Part shown: positions 1-7,987 of the stretch, piece by piece
Layout: the number at the start of each line of letters is the position of its first letter
Position numbering within the stretch: position 1 is the first letter of the stretch
NCBI RefSeq assembly: GCF_012912005.1
Contig: NZ_JABBEA010000021.1
Span: 23,248-87,247 of the forward strand
Origin: Paenibacillus sp. SZ31
Lineage (GTDB): Bacteria > Bacillota > Bacilli > Paenibacillales > Paenibacillaceae
Reading direction: 5' to 3'
Length of the DNA stretch: 64,000 nt
The notes under the pieces: model-generated
The model's database searches: none
Seen by the model: only the letters and a program-made list of their open reading frames with translations
Told to the model about the DNA's origin: nothing
Made by a program: the position numbers and the translations under genes

Positions 1-368
1 TTGCAGCTTCAACGGTGAGTGCTTTTCTGGGCAGTGAATGGGGCATGTCTACACTTGTATATGGTCTGTTGCAAGGATTGGGAGCCGAGATATTCTTCGC
101 CGCATTTTTGTATCGTAAAACCAATCTGTTCGTCACGTGTCTTGCAGCCATAGGAGCTGCCGCGGCTTCACTCTTGCTGGATTATCAGTACGGGTATATT
201 GATTCACTCTCGGCGTGGAACTATACGTTGTTTATCGGATTCCGCTTCATTGGAAGTATTCTGATTGCTGGAGTGTTCGCTTATTATCTCGCCAAAGCAT
301 TGGAACTGACCGGTGTAACGCGTTCGCTCAGACCGGTATCCAAACAAGATTATGAGGCTCTGGATTAG
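1..368 (+). CDS. ykoE: HMP/thiamine ECF transporter substrate-binding membrane subunit, YkoE-like (5' end cut off)
   Basis: Membrane S component of an energy-coupling-factor importer; family members bind hydroxymethylpyrimidine or thiamine. The reading frame is open from the window edge, so the N-terminus is missing; the GTG at 15 is internal. About 121 residues are visible, with three hydrophobic segments (near STLVYGLLQGLGAEIFF, CLAAIGAAAASLLLDY and FIGFRFIGSILIAGVFAYY). The GLGAE motif and the tail after the last helix fit YkoE. The next gene starts immediately after the stop codon, and the order ykoE-ykoD-ykoC matches B. subtilis. A TPP riboswitch would be expected upstream, outside the window. 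Family seen from sequence; substrate inferred from the family. Confidence 0.85.
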   Translation, partial: AASTVSAFLGSEWGMSTLVYGLLQGLGAEIFFAAFLYRKTNLFVTCLAAIGAAAASLLLDYQYGYIDSLSAWNYTLFIGFRFIGSILIAGVFAYYLAKALELTGVTRSLRPVSKQDYEALD

Positions 369-1958
369 ATGAACGGGGAAGGGAATTCGCAAGCGGTAAG
401 TGTGACGAATCTAAGATGCAAGTTCCCGGGAGAGAAGGCCTTGGTATTTCAAGGCTTGTCTCTCTCTGTGCGTCAAGGGGAGAAAGTGTTGTTGCTTGGA
501 CCTAGCGGCTCCGGGAAATCGACGTTATTGCAAATATTGAGCGGTCTGATACCACGTTCGGTTGAGATCCCGATGAAATGTGATGATATTCAGGTCCCTG
601 CCAAAGCAGGAGTGGTCTTTCAAGACCCGGATACTCAGTTCTGCATGTCCTATACAGATGAAGAGATTGCATTTGTGCTGGAAAATCGAAATATTCCGCG
701 TGAAGAGATGGGGGGTCTGATTGAATATTATCTGGATCAGGTGGGGTTATCCTTTGAACAGAATCGGACATTGATCCAATCGATGTCTCAGGGGATGAAG
801 CAGCGTCTTGCGATTGCTTCGATGCTTGCCATGGACCCGGAGGTGTTGTTTCTGGATGAACCCACTGCACTGCTGGATGATGAGGGGACTTCCCAGGTGT
901 GGGATACCGTCAAACAGATCGCCAGTGACAAAACGATCATTATCGTTGAACACAAAATCAATGAGATTGTGGATATGGTCGACCGTATCATTGTGTTATC
1001 ACCTGAAGGAAAGATCGTGGCGGATGGGCCAGCACAGCAGGTATTCACGCATGAACGGGGTAAGCTGAAGGCTTATGGAATCTGGTATCCGGGTGTGTGG
1101 GAAGAGCGGGAGCAGGAGGAGGAGAAGGAGAAGGCAGCAAAGGAGGAAGTAGGAAGTATTTCTGGAGAGCACCGGGCATGTGAGGATCAGGGCTTTCCGA
1201 GCTTGGAAGCAGAGCAAGCGTCTAGTTTATCCGAAACAATCGGGATATTCCCCGTATCTCACGTATCATCCTTACCGCCTGTATCGCCTCCCTATCAGCC
1301 TGCACTGGATTTGCAGCAGTTCACCGGATGGCGTGGGAAAACATCATCTATTCAGGTGGAACAGGCCAAGGTATGGCATGGAGACTGGGTCGGTGTTGTG
1401 GGAGCTAACGGAGCTGGAAAAAGTTCGTTGTTATTGTCCCTGATAAATATTTTGAAAACGACAGGTCACTATGAGGTGGATGGTCAGCTCTCTGGCAAAA
1501 CGGAGCAGCTCGCAGATCGAATTGCGTTTGTATTTCAGAATCCGGAATTTCAATTTGTGACCAACACTGTTGCGGAAGAAGTGGGATTTTCCTTGCTTGG
1601 GAGCAGGCTTACTACGGAAGAAAGACATGCTAGGACTGAGCATATGCTGAAGCAATTTGGGCTAATCGATCTGTCCGAGCGTCATCCTTACCAATTATCG
1701 ATGGGGCAGAAACGACGCTTGAGTGTTGCCTCCGCTCTGGTGAGGGAGCAGCGGATTTTGCTGCTGGATGAACCTACTTTTGGACAGGATGCCCGCAATA
1801 CGTTCGCCATGCTGGCACAACTGGAGCAATTGCGGCGTGAAGGAACAGGCATCGTTATGGTTACCCATGACCGTGAGATTGTAAAAAGATATTGCACCCG
1901 AATCTGGACGGTGGATGACGGGAGGTTATCTGATGCAACTGTCGTTCCCTCACCGTGA
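369..1958 (+). CDS. ykoD: ECF transporter duplicated ATPase, YkoD-like
   Basis: Energises the ykoEDC thiamine or HMP importer on the cytoplasmic face. The 529 residues hold two ABC ATPase domains in one chain. Domain 1 has Walker A GPSGSGKS at residues 44-51, signature SQGMKQRL and Walker B LFLDEPTALLDD. Domain 2 has Walker A GANGAGKS, signature LSMGQKRRL and Walker B LLLDEPTFGQD. A low-complexity Glu/Lys/Ser linker of about 70 residues joins them (roughly 245-315). The ATG directly follows the ykoE stop codon (TAG then ATG), so translational coupling is likely. The 3' end overlaps the next gene by 26 bases. Both Walker B motifs end in DEPT, so both sites look competent. Confidence 0.92.
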   Translation: MNGEGNSQAVSVTNLRCKFPGEKALVFQGLSLSVRQGEKVLLLGPSGSGKSTLLQILSGLIPRSVEIPMKCDDIQVPAKAGVVFQDPDTQFCMSYTDEEIAFVLENRNIPREEMGGLIEYYLDQVGLSFEQNRTLIQSMSQGMKQRLAIASMLAMDPEVLFLDEPTALLDDEGTSQVWDTVKQIASDKTIIIVEHKINEIVDMVDRIIVLSPEGKIVADGPAQQVFTHERGKLKAYGIWYPGVWEEREQEEEKEKAAKEEVGSISGEHRACEDQGFPSLEAEQASSLSETIGIFPVSHVSSLPPVSPPYQPALDLQQFTGWRGKTSSIQVEQAKVWHGDWVGVVGANGAGKSSLLLSLINILKTTGHYEVDGQLSGKTEQLADRIAFVFQNPEFQFVTNTVAEEVGFSLLGSRLTTEERHARTEHMLKQFGLIDLSERHPYQLSMGQKRRLSVASALVREQRILLLDEPTFGQDARNTFAMLAQLEQLRREGTGIVMVTHDREIVKRYCTRIWTVDDGRLSDATVVPSP

Positions 1959-2727
1959 AACTTGGCTTCATGCCGTCAATCCCGGCTTGAAGATGATTAT
2001 TCTGACATTGATGTTTGTTTTTGTTATCCTAATTCACAATCTGAATGTAATGGCCAACGTCGCGGTAGCTATGATGCTGTTACTGTGCTGGACAGGCCAC
2101 CCGTGGTACAGATTAATACTGTACGCATCACCATTCATTCTGGTATTTATCTCTACATCTACAGGTATGATGATGTTTGGTAAGGGAGAGACCACGTGGT
2201 ATAAGTGGGGACTGATTCATATTACAGAAGAGAGCTTCTATCGCGGACTACACTTAGGATTTCGCTCGCTCAGCATGGCAGCGGCCGGCTTACTTTTTGG
2301 ACTGACAACGAAGCCGGTAAGACTGTTTTATTCTCTGATGCAGCAGTGGAGGCTTCCCGCAAAATATGCTTATAGCTTTCTGGCCGCGATGCGCATGATC
2401 CCGATTTTGCTGGATGAATTCCAGACGCTCCGTTATGCGATTCGCATTCGTGGAACAAGGCAACGCGGCTCTAGATGGAATGTGTATGGTACTCTCAAGC
2501 GTTATGCTATTCCGCTGCTGGCACAGAGTATTCGCCGTGCACAGCGAATGGCGGTAGCGATGGAAGCGAAGGGATTCACGGATGGCGCGAGCCGAACGTA
2601 TTACATTCAGATTGGCTATTCCCGGGCTGATCTGTGGTTTGTATTTTATTATATGCTCACCTTAACAGCTGCTTATTACATGGGGGTCACTTTTCCTTAT
2701 CATGCTACGATGGTGGATGTAAGGTAA
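1933..2727 (+). CDS. ykoC: ECF transporter transmembrane coupling subunit EcfT, YkoC-like
   Basis: Membrane coupling subunit that links the S component to the duplicated ATPase. 264 residues from the ATG at 1933, which has a GGAGGT ribosome binding site 6 bases upstream inside the end of ykoD; an in-frame ATG at 1915 has no such site. Several hydrophobic helices are present in the N-terminal half (LKMIILTLMFVFVILI, LILYASPFILVFIS). The CbiQ/EcfT coupling-helix region is visible as the two A-R-G type segments RIRGTRQRGS and MAVAMEAKGF, which dock to the ATPases in this family. Ends the ykoEDC operon. Confidence 0.88.
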   Translation: MQLSFPHRETWLHAVNPGLKMIILTLMFVFVILIHNLNVMANVAVAMMLLLCWTGHPWYRLILYASPFILVFISTSTGMMMFGKGETTWYKWGLIHITEESFYRGLHLGFRSLSMAAAGLLFGLTTKPVRLFYSLMQQWRLPAKYAYSFLAAMRMIPILLDEFQTLRYAIRIRGTRQRGSRWNVYGTLKRYAIPLLAQSIRRAQRMAVAMEAKGFTDGASRTYYIQIGYSRADLWFVFYYMLTLTAAYYMGVTFPYHATMVDVR

Positions 2728-2827
2728 TACGGGAAGATGAAGAGAAATATATTGAGGTATACGGTAACTTTTTCCTGTTCACAGCGTCTATATGGAAATA
2801 ACTTCTAATGGATGGGGATGAACGAAA

Positions 2828-5131
2828 GTGAAGACGGGTCCTGACTGGCAGAGAACGGGGTACAAATGGATTACCTTGACTGGATTATCAGCTGTGCTGT
2901 TGACGGGATGGATGCTCCTGGATTCCAAAATGGTCGTGCTTGGAGGACAAGCTTCGGCTACAACGCCACAAGCCTTGGGTGCAAGTCCTCAAGCCTCATC
3001 AACACAATTGGCCTACAAACAAGGTGAACCCGTTACGCTCATGTCCGACATCCCTCTGTTCCAAAACAGGAGGGACAGCAGTGTGGCTACTGACCAGATG
3101 AAAGTTGAATATTATACGACGAAAAGCGAAAAGTATACCCTTGCATCGGTTCGTGGTGAGTGGATACAACTCAAATCATCCGAGCATGGAGACTTTTGGC
3201 TGCCAAGTTGGTATGCGCTGAAGGGAAGCAGAAGCATGAAGAAAATGGCTCCCCAAAGCTTTACACTTCAATCGGGTAGCAAGCTGTATCTGGCGCCAGG
3301 CAGTACTTCAACCTGGTCTTTTGATAAAAGGCTAACAGATAGAGCTGTTATTGTTGCGGCGTGGGATGGATGGTACGGCGTCTCCATTGCCCCTCGAATC
3401 TGGAATAAGGAATCGTCCACTTATCGCCCTGTACTGCTCTGGATCAAGGAAAAGGATATAGATCAACGAATGAATGTGGCTGATGGCTGGTTCAATCAGG
3501 AGGCATCGCTGCCAACTTCGGTTATACGCCATCTGACAGATATTAAGCTGAACAAGGCAACCATCTCCAAACAAGTGGCTGGGTGGTTAGGCGAGCCGGA
3601 TTGGAAAGAGAGTTCAAGCAATCTAAATTTCACGGGTTATTCAATGAATATTGGACAGACCTGGAGATATGAGCGGGAAGATGCGCAATTTCTGGTCACA
3701 TTCAACAAGAATGGCAGACTGGTCAGAACACGCTGGAATTTAGCACAGGATAATCGAAATGCTGTCGTTTCCGATTGGAACATCAGTCGGGCGGATGAAT
3801 ATGAATTCACGACAAAAATCTATGGCACAACGCTTCCGCTGACAATCCCCTGGAAACCGGTATGGACCAACCAGGGGGATATTAACTACACTTTTTTACA
3901 AGCAGCCACGGATGATGTGCTCCTGATGAAAGGGGATGACGGTGGATTTAGCGGGGATTACTACGAAAGTTCCATATATGCCCTTGACCGACATTCCGGC
4001 CAGCAATTATGGGAGATCAACGGGGGTTTTGGAAGACAGCAGGCAGAGGTGGATACAGCACGCCAATACGTTACAATCTACAACGATTATGACCCTGATA
4101 AGAAAAAATACGTGGATCGTATTCGTCATCTGAACTTGAAGAACGGAAAGGTCACGTGGACGTACACCCCTAAGCAAAATTTCAGACTAGATGGCATTAC
4201 CGCTGCAAAGAACGTCGTGGTTGTGGACAGCCCCGTTGTTGAGAACTCAAGCAACAGCTGGTTGACGGTTCTGGACAGTGCGAATGGAAAAACATTGTGG
4301 ACGCGAAAACTGGCTACGGGTTATGAATTATTGAACAAGAGTGCAGATGACCCTTATGTGTTGTACTGGGAAAAGAATAAACTGGTTGCAGCCGATCCGC
4401 AATCAGGCCGAACCGTATGGAGCTTGAAGGCCAAACGATCCACCATAGAACAATTTGTGAATGATCCATATTTTGATGGAATCGAACGTCTGGATCCCTT
4501 TGCAACCACGAATGCTGAAAGATGGCTATCACTAGATAATCAGTGGCTCCTGCTTGATCTGAACACGGGGAAAAAGCTTGCCCAATTTCCTGCTCGGGTA
4601 GGACAGAGATTTGAGGAGCTGAACGATGGCATGCTGCTGATCCGTGAGAACAAAAACGGCGATCATTACGGAAAATATGAAGATTTTACAACCACCCTGT
4701 ACGATGCCAAGACAGGCAAAACACGCTGGACGCTCAAGGGCAAGATTGAACGAGGACTGGTGGAAGAGGATCAGTTGTATGTAATTAAGAACGGCTACCC
4801 AGCGGCTTTGGATTATAAAACGGGGGAGACGCGTTGGAATGCCAAAGATACGATTGCAACGCTAAGGTATCCGACGAATCAGGGAAGTTACCTGATCATT
4901 GATGATCAGTTGCTGTTGCCCATGGACGAGAATCTGCTCGTATTGAATAAAAAGAATGGGGCATTGCTAGGTCGTGTACATGACGTTGTGATGGGAAGCC
5001 CGGAGCACCGGGACCGGGATGCGAAGAATGGAATGATTAACCGAATCGGAAATGAAGTGTATGTGGGTTCGTCCAACGGACGTTTTCGTGTATATGAAGC
5101 CAGCCGCTTTCAGGAGGCAATCTCACCTTAA
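2828..5131 (+). CDS. Membrane-anchored PQQ-like beta-propeller protein
   Basis: 767 residues. A single N-terminal hydrophobic segment (about residues 15-32) acts as an uncleaved anchor or signal peptide, so the rest is extracytoplasmic. Residues 50-330 are an all-beta region of unknown fold, perhaps SH3-like at the start. Residues about 360-755 carry repeated blades with the pattern D/N-x-x-x-G-x-x-x-W, for example DRHSGQQLW, DSANGKTLW, DPQSGRTVW, DAKTGKTRW and DYKTGETRW. This marks a PQQ-type (BamB/YxaL-like) propeller. No quinoprotein dehydrogenase active-site residues were recognised, so a binding or scaffold role is more likely than an enzyme. GTG start with a GGATGGGGA site upstream. It stands alone; the role is unknown. 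Confidence 0.75.
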   Translation: MKTGPDWQRTGYKWITLTGLSAVLLTGWMLLDSKMVVLGGQASATTPQALGASPQASSTQLAYKQGEPVTLMSDIPLFQNRRDSSVATDQMKVEYYTTKSEKYTLASVRGEWIQLKSSEHGDFWLPSWYALKGSRSMKKMAPQSFTLQSGSKLYLAPGSTSTWSFDKRLTDRAVIVAAWDGWYGVSIAPRIWNKESSTYRPVLLWIKEKDIDQRMNVADGWFNQEASLPTSVIRHLTDIKLNKATISKQVAGWLGEPDWKESSSNLNFTGYSMNIGQTWRYEREDAQFLVTFNKNGRLVRTRWNLAQDNRNAVVSDWNISRADEYEFTTKIYGTTLPLTIPWKPVWTNQGDINYTFLQAATDDVLLMKGDDGGFSGDYYESSIYALDRHSGQQLWEINGGFGRQQAEVDTARQYVTIYNDYDPDKKKYVDRIRHLNLKNGKVTWTYTPKQNFRLDGITAAKNVVVVDSPVVENSSNSWLTVLDSANGKTLWTRKLATGYELLNKSADDPYVLYWEKNKLVAADPQSGRTVWSLKAKRSTIEQFVNDPYFDGIERLDPFATTNAERWLSLDNQWLLLDLNTGKKLAQFPARVGQRFEELNDGMLLIRENKNGDHYGKYEDFTTTLYDAKTGKTRWTLKGKIERGLVEEDQLYVIKNGYPAALDYKTGETRWNAKDTIATLRYPTNQGSYLIIDDQLLLPMDENLLVLNKKNGALLGRVHDVVMGSPEHRDRDAKNGMINRIGNEVYVGSSNGRFRVYEASRFQEAISP

Positions 5132-5262
5132 AAGCTTGTCTCTCAAGGGATGTTGTTTTATTATAAATGAACAGGCTTGCTCGCGCTCCGGTTATCGGCT
5201 GTGCGGGCTTTCTTCATGTGTTCTTGAAGAACCATGCATGATCATTCACGGGAGGACTCTCC

Positions 5263-6072
5263 ATGATCTCATTATATGGTGTAAGCAAACGTTATAACGA
5301 GCGCGGTTCCCGTGCAGATCAGGGATTCGAAGCATTAAGCTCGGTGTCCCTCGAAGTGGGACAAGGAGAAATACATGGCATCATCGGATCGAGTGGAGCA
5401 GGTAAATCCACGCTTCTGCGGATGCTCAACGGATTGGAAAAGCCGGATGATGGTGAGGTTGTTGTGAATGGGCAGCACCTGACCCAGATGAATGAACAGA
5501 GTCTACGTCAGGCACGAAGATCCATTGGTATGATCTTTCAACACTTCAATCTTGTCAGTAACCGTACGGTGAGTGGCAATGTCTGCATGCCATTGGAGCT
5601 TGCGGGTATGCCCCGTGCGCAGCGAGTTGAACGTGGACTTGAGGTGCTGCGGTTTGTTGGACTGGAAGACAAGGCGGGTCAATATCCTGCTCAGCTTAGC
5701 GGAGGACAGAAGCAGCGTGTGGCGATTGCACGAGCACTTGCCAGTCGTCCGGATGTGCTGCTCTGTGATGAACCGACCTCTTCGCTTGATCCACAGACCA
5801 CGAACGGTATCCTGGATGTGCTTCGTCATATCAATGAAACGCTGGGCGTGACCATTGTTGTAGTGACGCATGAGATGGAAGTGGCTCGCAGACTATGTCA
5901 TAGAATATCGGTCATGAAGGATGGGCGACTTGTTCGCACGTTGTCTAAAGCAGAAGTGAGCAGTATCCCTGCTCCGCAGCCTGATCTGCTGACCTCCTTA
6001 CTTGCGGGTGACGAATACGGGATGACAGGATCGTCTTGGTTACGTCAGGCAGAACAGGAGGACAAGTTATGA
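5263..6072 (+). CDS. metN: Methionine ABC transporter ATP-binding protein MetN, short form
   Basis: ATPase of the MetNIQ importer for methionine. It has Walker A GSSGAGKS (residues 43-50), Q-loop MIFQHFNL, signature LSGGQKQR, Walker B LLCDEPTSSLD and H-loop VTHEM. It is 269 residues, whereas typical MetN is about 340. The missing part is the C-terminal NIL/ACT-like domain that binds methionine and causes trans-inhibition; only a short unrelated tail of about 35 residues follows the ATPase. The start ATG has GGGAGGAC upstream. The stop codon overlaps the metI start (ATGA). No SAM riboswitch is visible in the 131 bases upstream. Methionine specificity is inferred from the metI and metQ neighbours. 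Confidence 0.88.
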   Translation: MISLYGVSKRYNERGSRADQGFEALSSVSLEVGQGEIHGIIGSSGAGKSTLLRMLNGLEKPDDGEVVVNGQHLTQMNEQSLRQARRSIGMIFQHFNLVSNRTVSGNVCMPLELAGMPRAQRVERGLEVLRFVGLEDKAGQYPAQLSGGQKQRVAIARALASRPDVLLCDEPTSSLDPQTTNGILDVLRHINETLGVTIVVVTHEMEVARRLCHRISVMKDGRLVRTLSKAEVSSIPAPQPDLLTSLLAGDEYGMTGSSWLRQAEQEDKL

Positions 6073-6740
6073 AGATACCTGAGTCTGTGCTGAAGTATCA
6101 GCATGAGATATGGCAGGCGATCGGAGAGACTTTTGTCATGGTGGGCATCTCCATTGCGGCAGCTGTTCTGATTGGGTTACCTCTGGGTACACTCCTGTAC
6201 TTATTCCGGAGAGGACAACGGTATCAGAATCAAACGTTGTCCTTTGTACTCGGTAGTGTCGTCAACATCGTTCGTTCGTTTCCGTTCTTACTGCTGGTTG
6301 TATTCATGATTCCATTCACACGGATCGTCGTGGGTACGTCCATCGGTACACTGGCGGCAACCGTGCCACTCTCGGTCATTGCGATTGCCCTTTACGCGAG
6401 ACTGGTGGAACAAGCGTTGCTCGATGTACCGCGGGGAGTGGTTGAAGCTGCTGCTTCCATGGGGGCATCGACGATGCAGCTGGTGGTGAAATTCCTTTAC
6501 GTGGAGGCACGATCTGGCCTTGTACTGGGAATCACAACAGCTACGATTAGCTTCATCTCCTACTCAACGGTGATGGGCATTGTAGGAGGTGGCGGGGTTG
6601 GCGATTTTGCCATTCGCTACGGTTATCAGCGCTTCGAAACGGAGATTATGGTATTTACGGTTATCATTATGATTATCCTGGTACAGATGATCCAATTCAC
6701 AGGTAGCAGACTGTCCCACTGGCTGGATCGCAGATCCTGA
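6069..6740 (+). CDS. metI: Methionine ABC transporter permease MetI
   Basis: Inner membrane channel subunit of MetNIQ, 223 residues, the normal length for MetI. Five hydrophobic helices are visible. The ABC EAA coupling loop reads VVEAAASMGASTMQLV near residue 135-150, followed by the family-typical IVGGGGVGDFAIRYGYQRF. The start at 6069 overlaps the metN stop by four bases and has an AGGAGG site seven bases upstream (6055-6060); the longer in-frame start at 6036 would lie inside metN without a site. Co-transcribed with metN and metQ. Confidence 0.93.
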   Translation: MKIPESVLKYQHEIWQAIGETFVMVGISIAAAVLIGLPLGTLLYLFRRGQRYQNQTLSFVLGSVVNIVRSFPFLLLVVFMIPFTRIVVGTSIGTLAATVPLSVIAIALYARLVEQALLDVPRGVVEAAASMGASTMQLVVKFLYVEARSGLVLGITTATISFISYSTVMGIVGGGGVGDFAIRYGYQRFETEIMVFTVIIMIILVQMIQFTGSRLSHWLDRRS

Positions 6741-6804
6741 ACGGTTGGACCGTGCATTATCACGAAAAACCAATACAGATTATACGATGAGGGGTAGACA
6801 CGAA

Positions 6805-7644
6805 ATGAAAGCAAAAATGATGCTTATGTTGCTCGCAGTGATGCTGGTTGTAGCTGCTTGCGGACAAAAAGAAGAAACACCTGCGGCAGAAGGAACAAAT
6901 GAAGACACACAAGCTGCACAAGAAGTTACGCTGAAAGTAGCCACGTTGATTCCACCGATGACAGATGTACTGGATATTGTTAAACCGTTGTTGAAGGAAG
7001 ATGGCGTCAACTTGGAAGTTGTCGTGCTGTCCGATAACGTTCAGCCGAATACGGCACTCGCGAACAAGGAAGTGGATGCAAACTTCTTCCAGCACGTACC
7101 TTACATGACCCAATATAACGAAGCGAACAATGCAAATCTGGTGGCAGTACAACCTATCTATAACGCCATCTATGGAGGTTACTCCAAAAAGTATAAATCC
7201 ATTGAGGAATTACCAGAAGGTGCAACGGTCGCGATTGCAAACGATCCGTCCAACATTGGTCGCTCTCTTGTAATGCTGGAGCAGAACGGACTGATTAAGC
7301 TGAAAGAGGGCGTAGGTTTTAACGCCACGCAGGCAGACATCACCGAGAATACGAAGAACTTCAAGTTCGAGGAAGTGGACTTGTTGATGCTGGCACGTAT
7401 GATGGATGATGCTGATCTGGTAGCCATGACTCCGGCATATGCCAGCCCGCTCGGTCTCACACCGAAAAAGGATGCACTGTTAACTGAGAAAGATGATTCC
7501 CACTTTGCTATCACTATGGTTGCTCGTGATGACAACAAAGACTCCGAAGCCATTCAGAAGCTAGCTAAGCGCATGGCGGGTCCAGAGGTCAAAGCCTTCT
7601 TCGAAGAGAAGTACGCAGATATTGCTATCCCGGCATTTGAATAG
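6805..7644 (+). CDS. metQ: Methionine-binding lipoprotein MetQ
   Basis: Extracellular lipid-anchored receptor of the MetNIQ importer, 279 residues from the ATG at 6805 (AGGGG upstream; the longer frame to 6745 lacks a site). Signal peptide with lipobox LVVAAC, so Cys19 is the predicted lipidated residue. It is followed by an Ala/Glu/Thr-rich linker and the NlpA-family fold (VATLIPPMTDVLDIV, ANKEVDANFFQHVPYM, AIANDPSNIGRSLVML). Ends the operon before a strong terminator. In the NlpA family the NFFQH segment helps form the ligand pocket. Confidence 0.93.
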   Translation: MKAKMMLMLLAVMLVVAACGQKEETPAAEGTNEDTQAAQEVTLKVATLIPPMTDVLDIVKPLLKEDGVNLEVVVLSDNVQPNTALANKEVDANFFQHVPYMTQYNEANNANLVAVQPIYNAIYGGYSKKYKSIEELPEGATVAIANDPSNIGRSLVMLEQNGLIKLKEGVGFNATQADITENTKNFKFEEVDLLMLARMMDDADLVAMTPAYASPLGLTPKKDALLTEKDDSHFAITMVARDDNKDSEAIQKLAKRMAGPEVKAFFEEKYADIAIPAFE

Positions 7645-7987
7645 AGAATATGTAGTCCAAATGTGAACACCCTGTGAGATCTGAGCGATAACGCTTGGGT
7701 CTTTTTTTTATGGAATCCGCTAGGCTATTAATAAGTGTTTAGAAACTTAACAATTTGGTCATACCGCTGATTTACTTTATTTAATAGTTTTTTCGTATAA
7801 TTTGTTTGAAAGTAGTTCTTTAGGATTATAAATTAAGAGATTCAAGTAATTTATTTGGTGCGAAAAATGTCTATTGCGAGAGGTAAGACCTAGTTTTTAA
7901 TATCTTGAGGAAGAGGAAAGTTGACCTGCACTTTATGAGAGCTAGATCAAGTAGAACTATAAATTAATCTGGAAGAGGTAGAGAAAT
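7645..7987. other. metQ to chemoreceptor intergenic region
   Basis: Besides the metQ terminator, this AT-rich stretch has a TATAAT at 7796-7801 that could be the -10 of the chemoreceptor gene, with only a poor -35 (TTTACT, 19 bases upstream). That would give an untranslated leader of about 180 bases. No recognisable sigma-D promoter or small gene was seen. Confidence 0.4.
7677..7709 (+). terminator. Terminator after metNIQ
   Basis: Stem AGATCTGAGCG (7677-7687), four-base loop, CGCTTGGGTCT (7692-7702), all 11 positions paired with three G-T wobbles, then a run of eight T. Confidence 0.88.

Noticed and set aside
5132..5262. SAM riboswitch before metNIQ
   Set aside because: None of the conserved S-box segments were found, and the space is too short for an S-box plus terminator.
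7772..7801. Sigma-D (flagellar) promoter for the first chemoreceptor
   Set aside because: No TAAA-N15-GCCGATAT-like match; only a plain TATAAT with a poor -35 is present.
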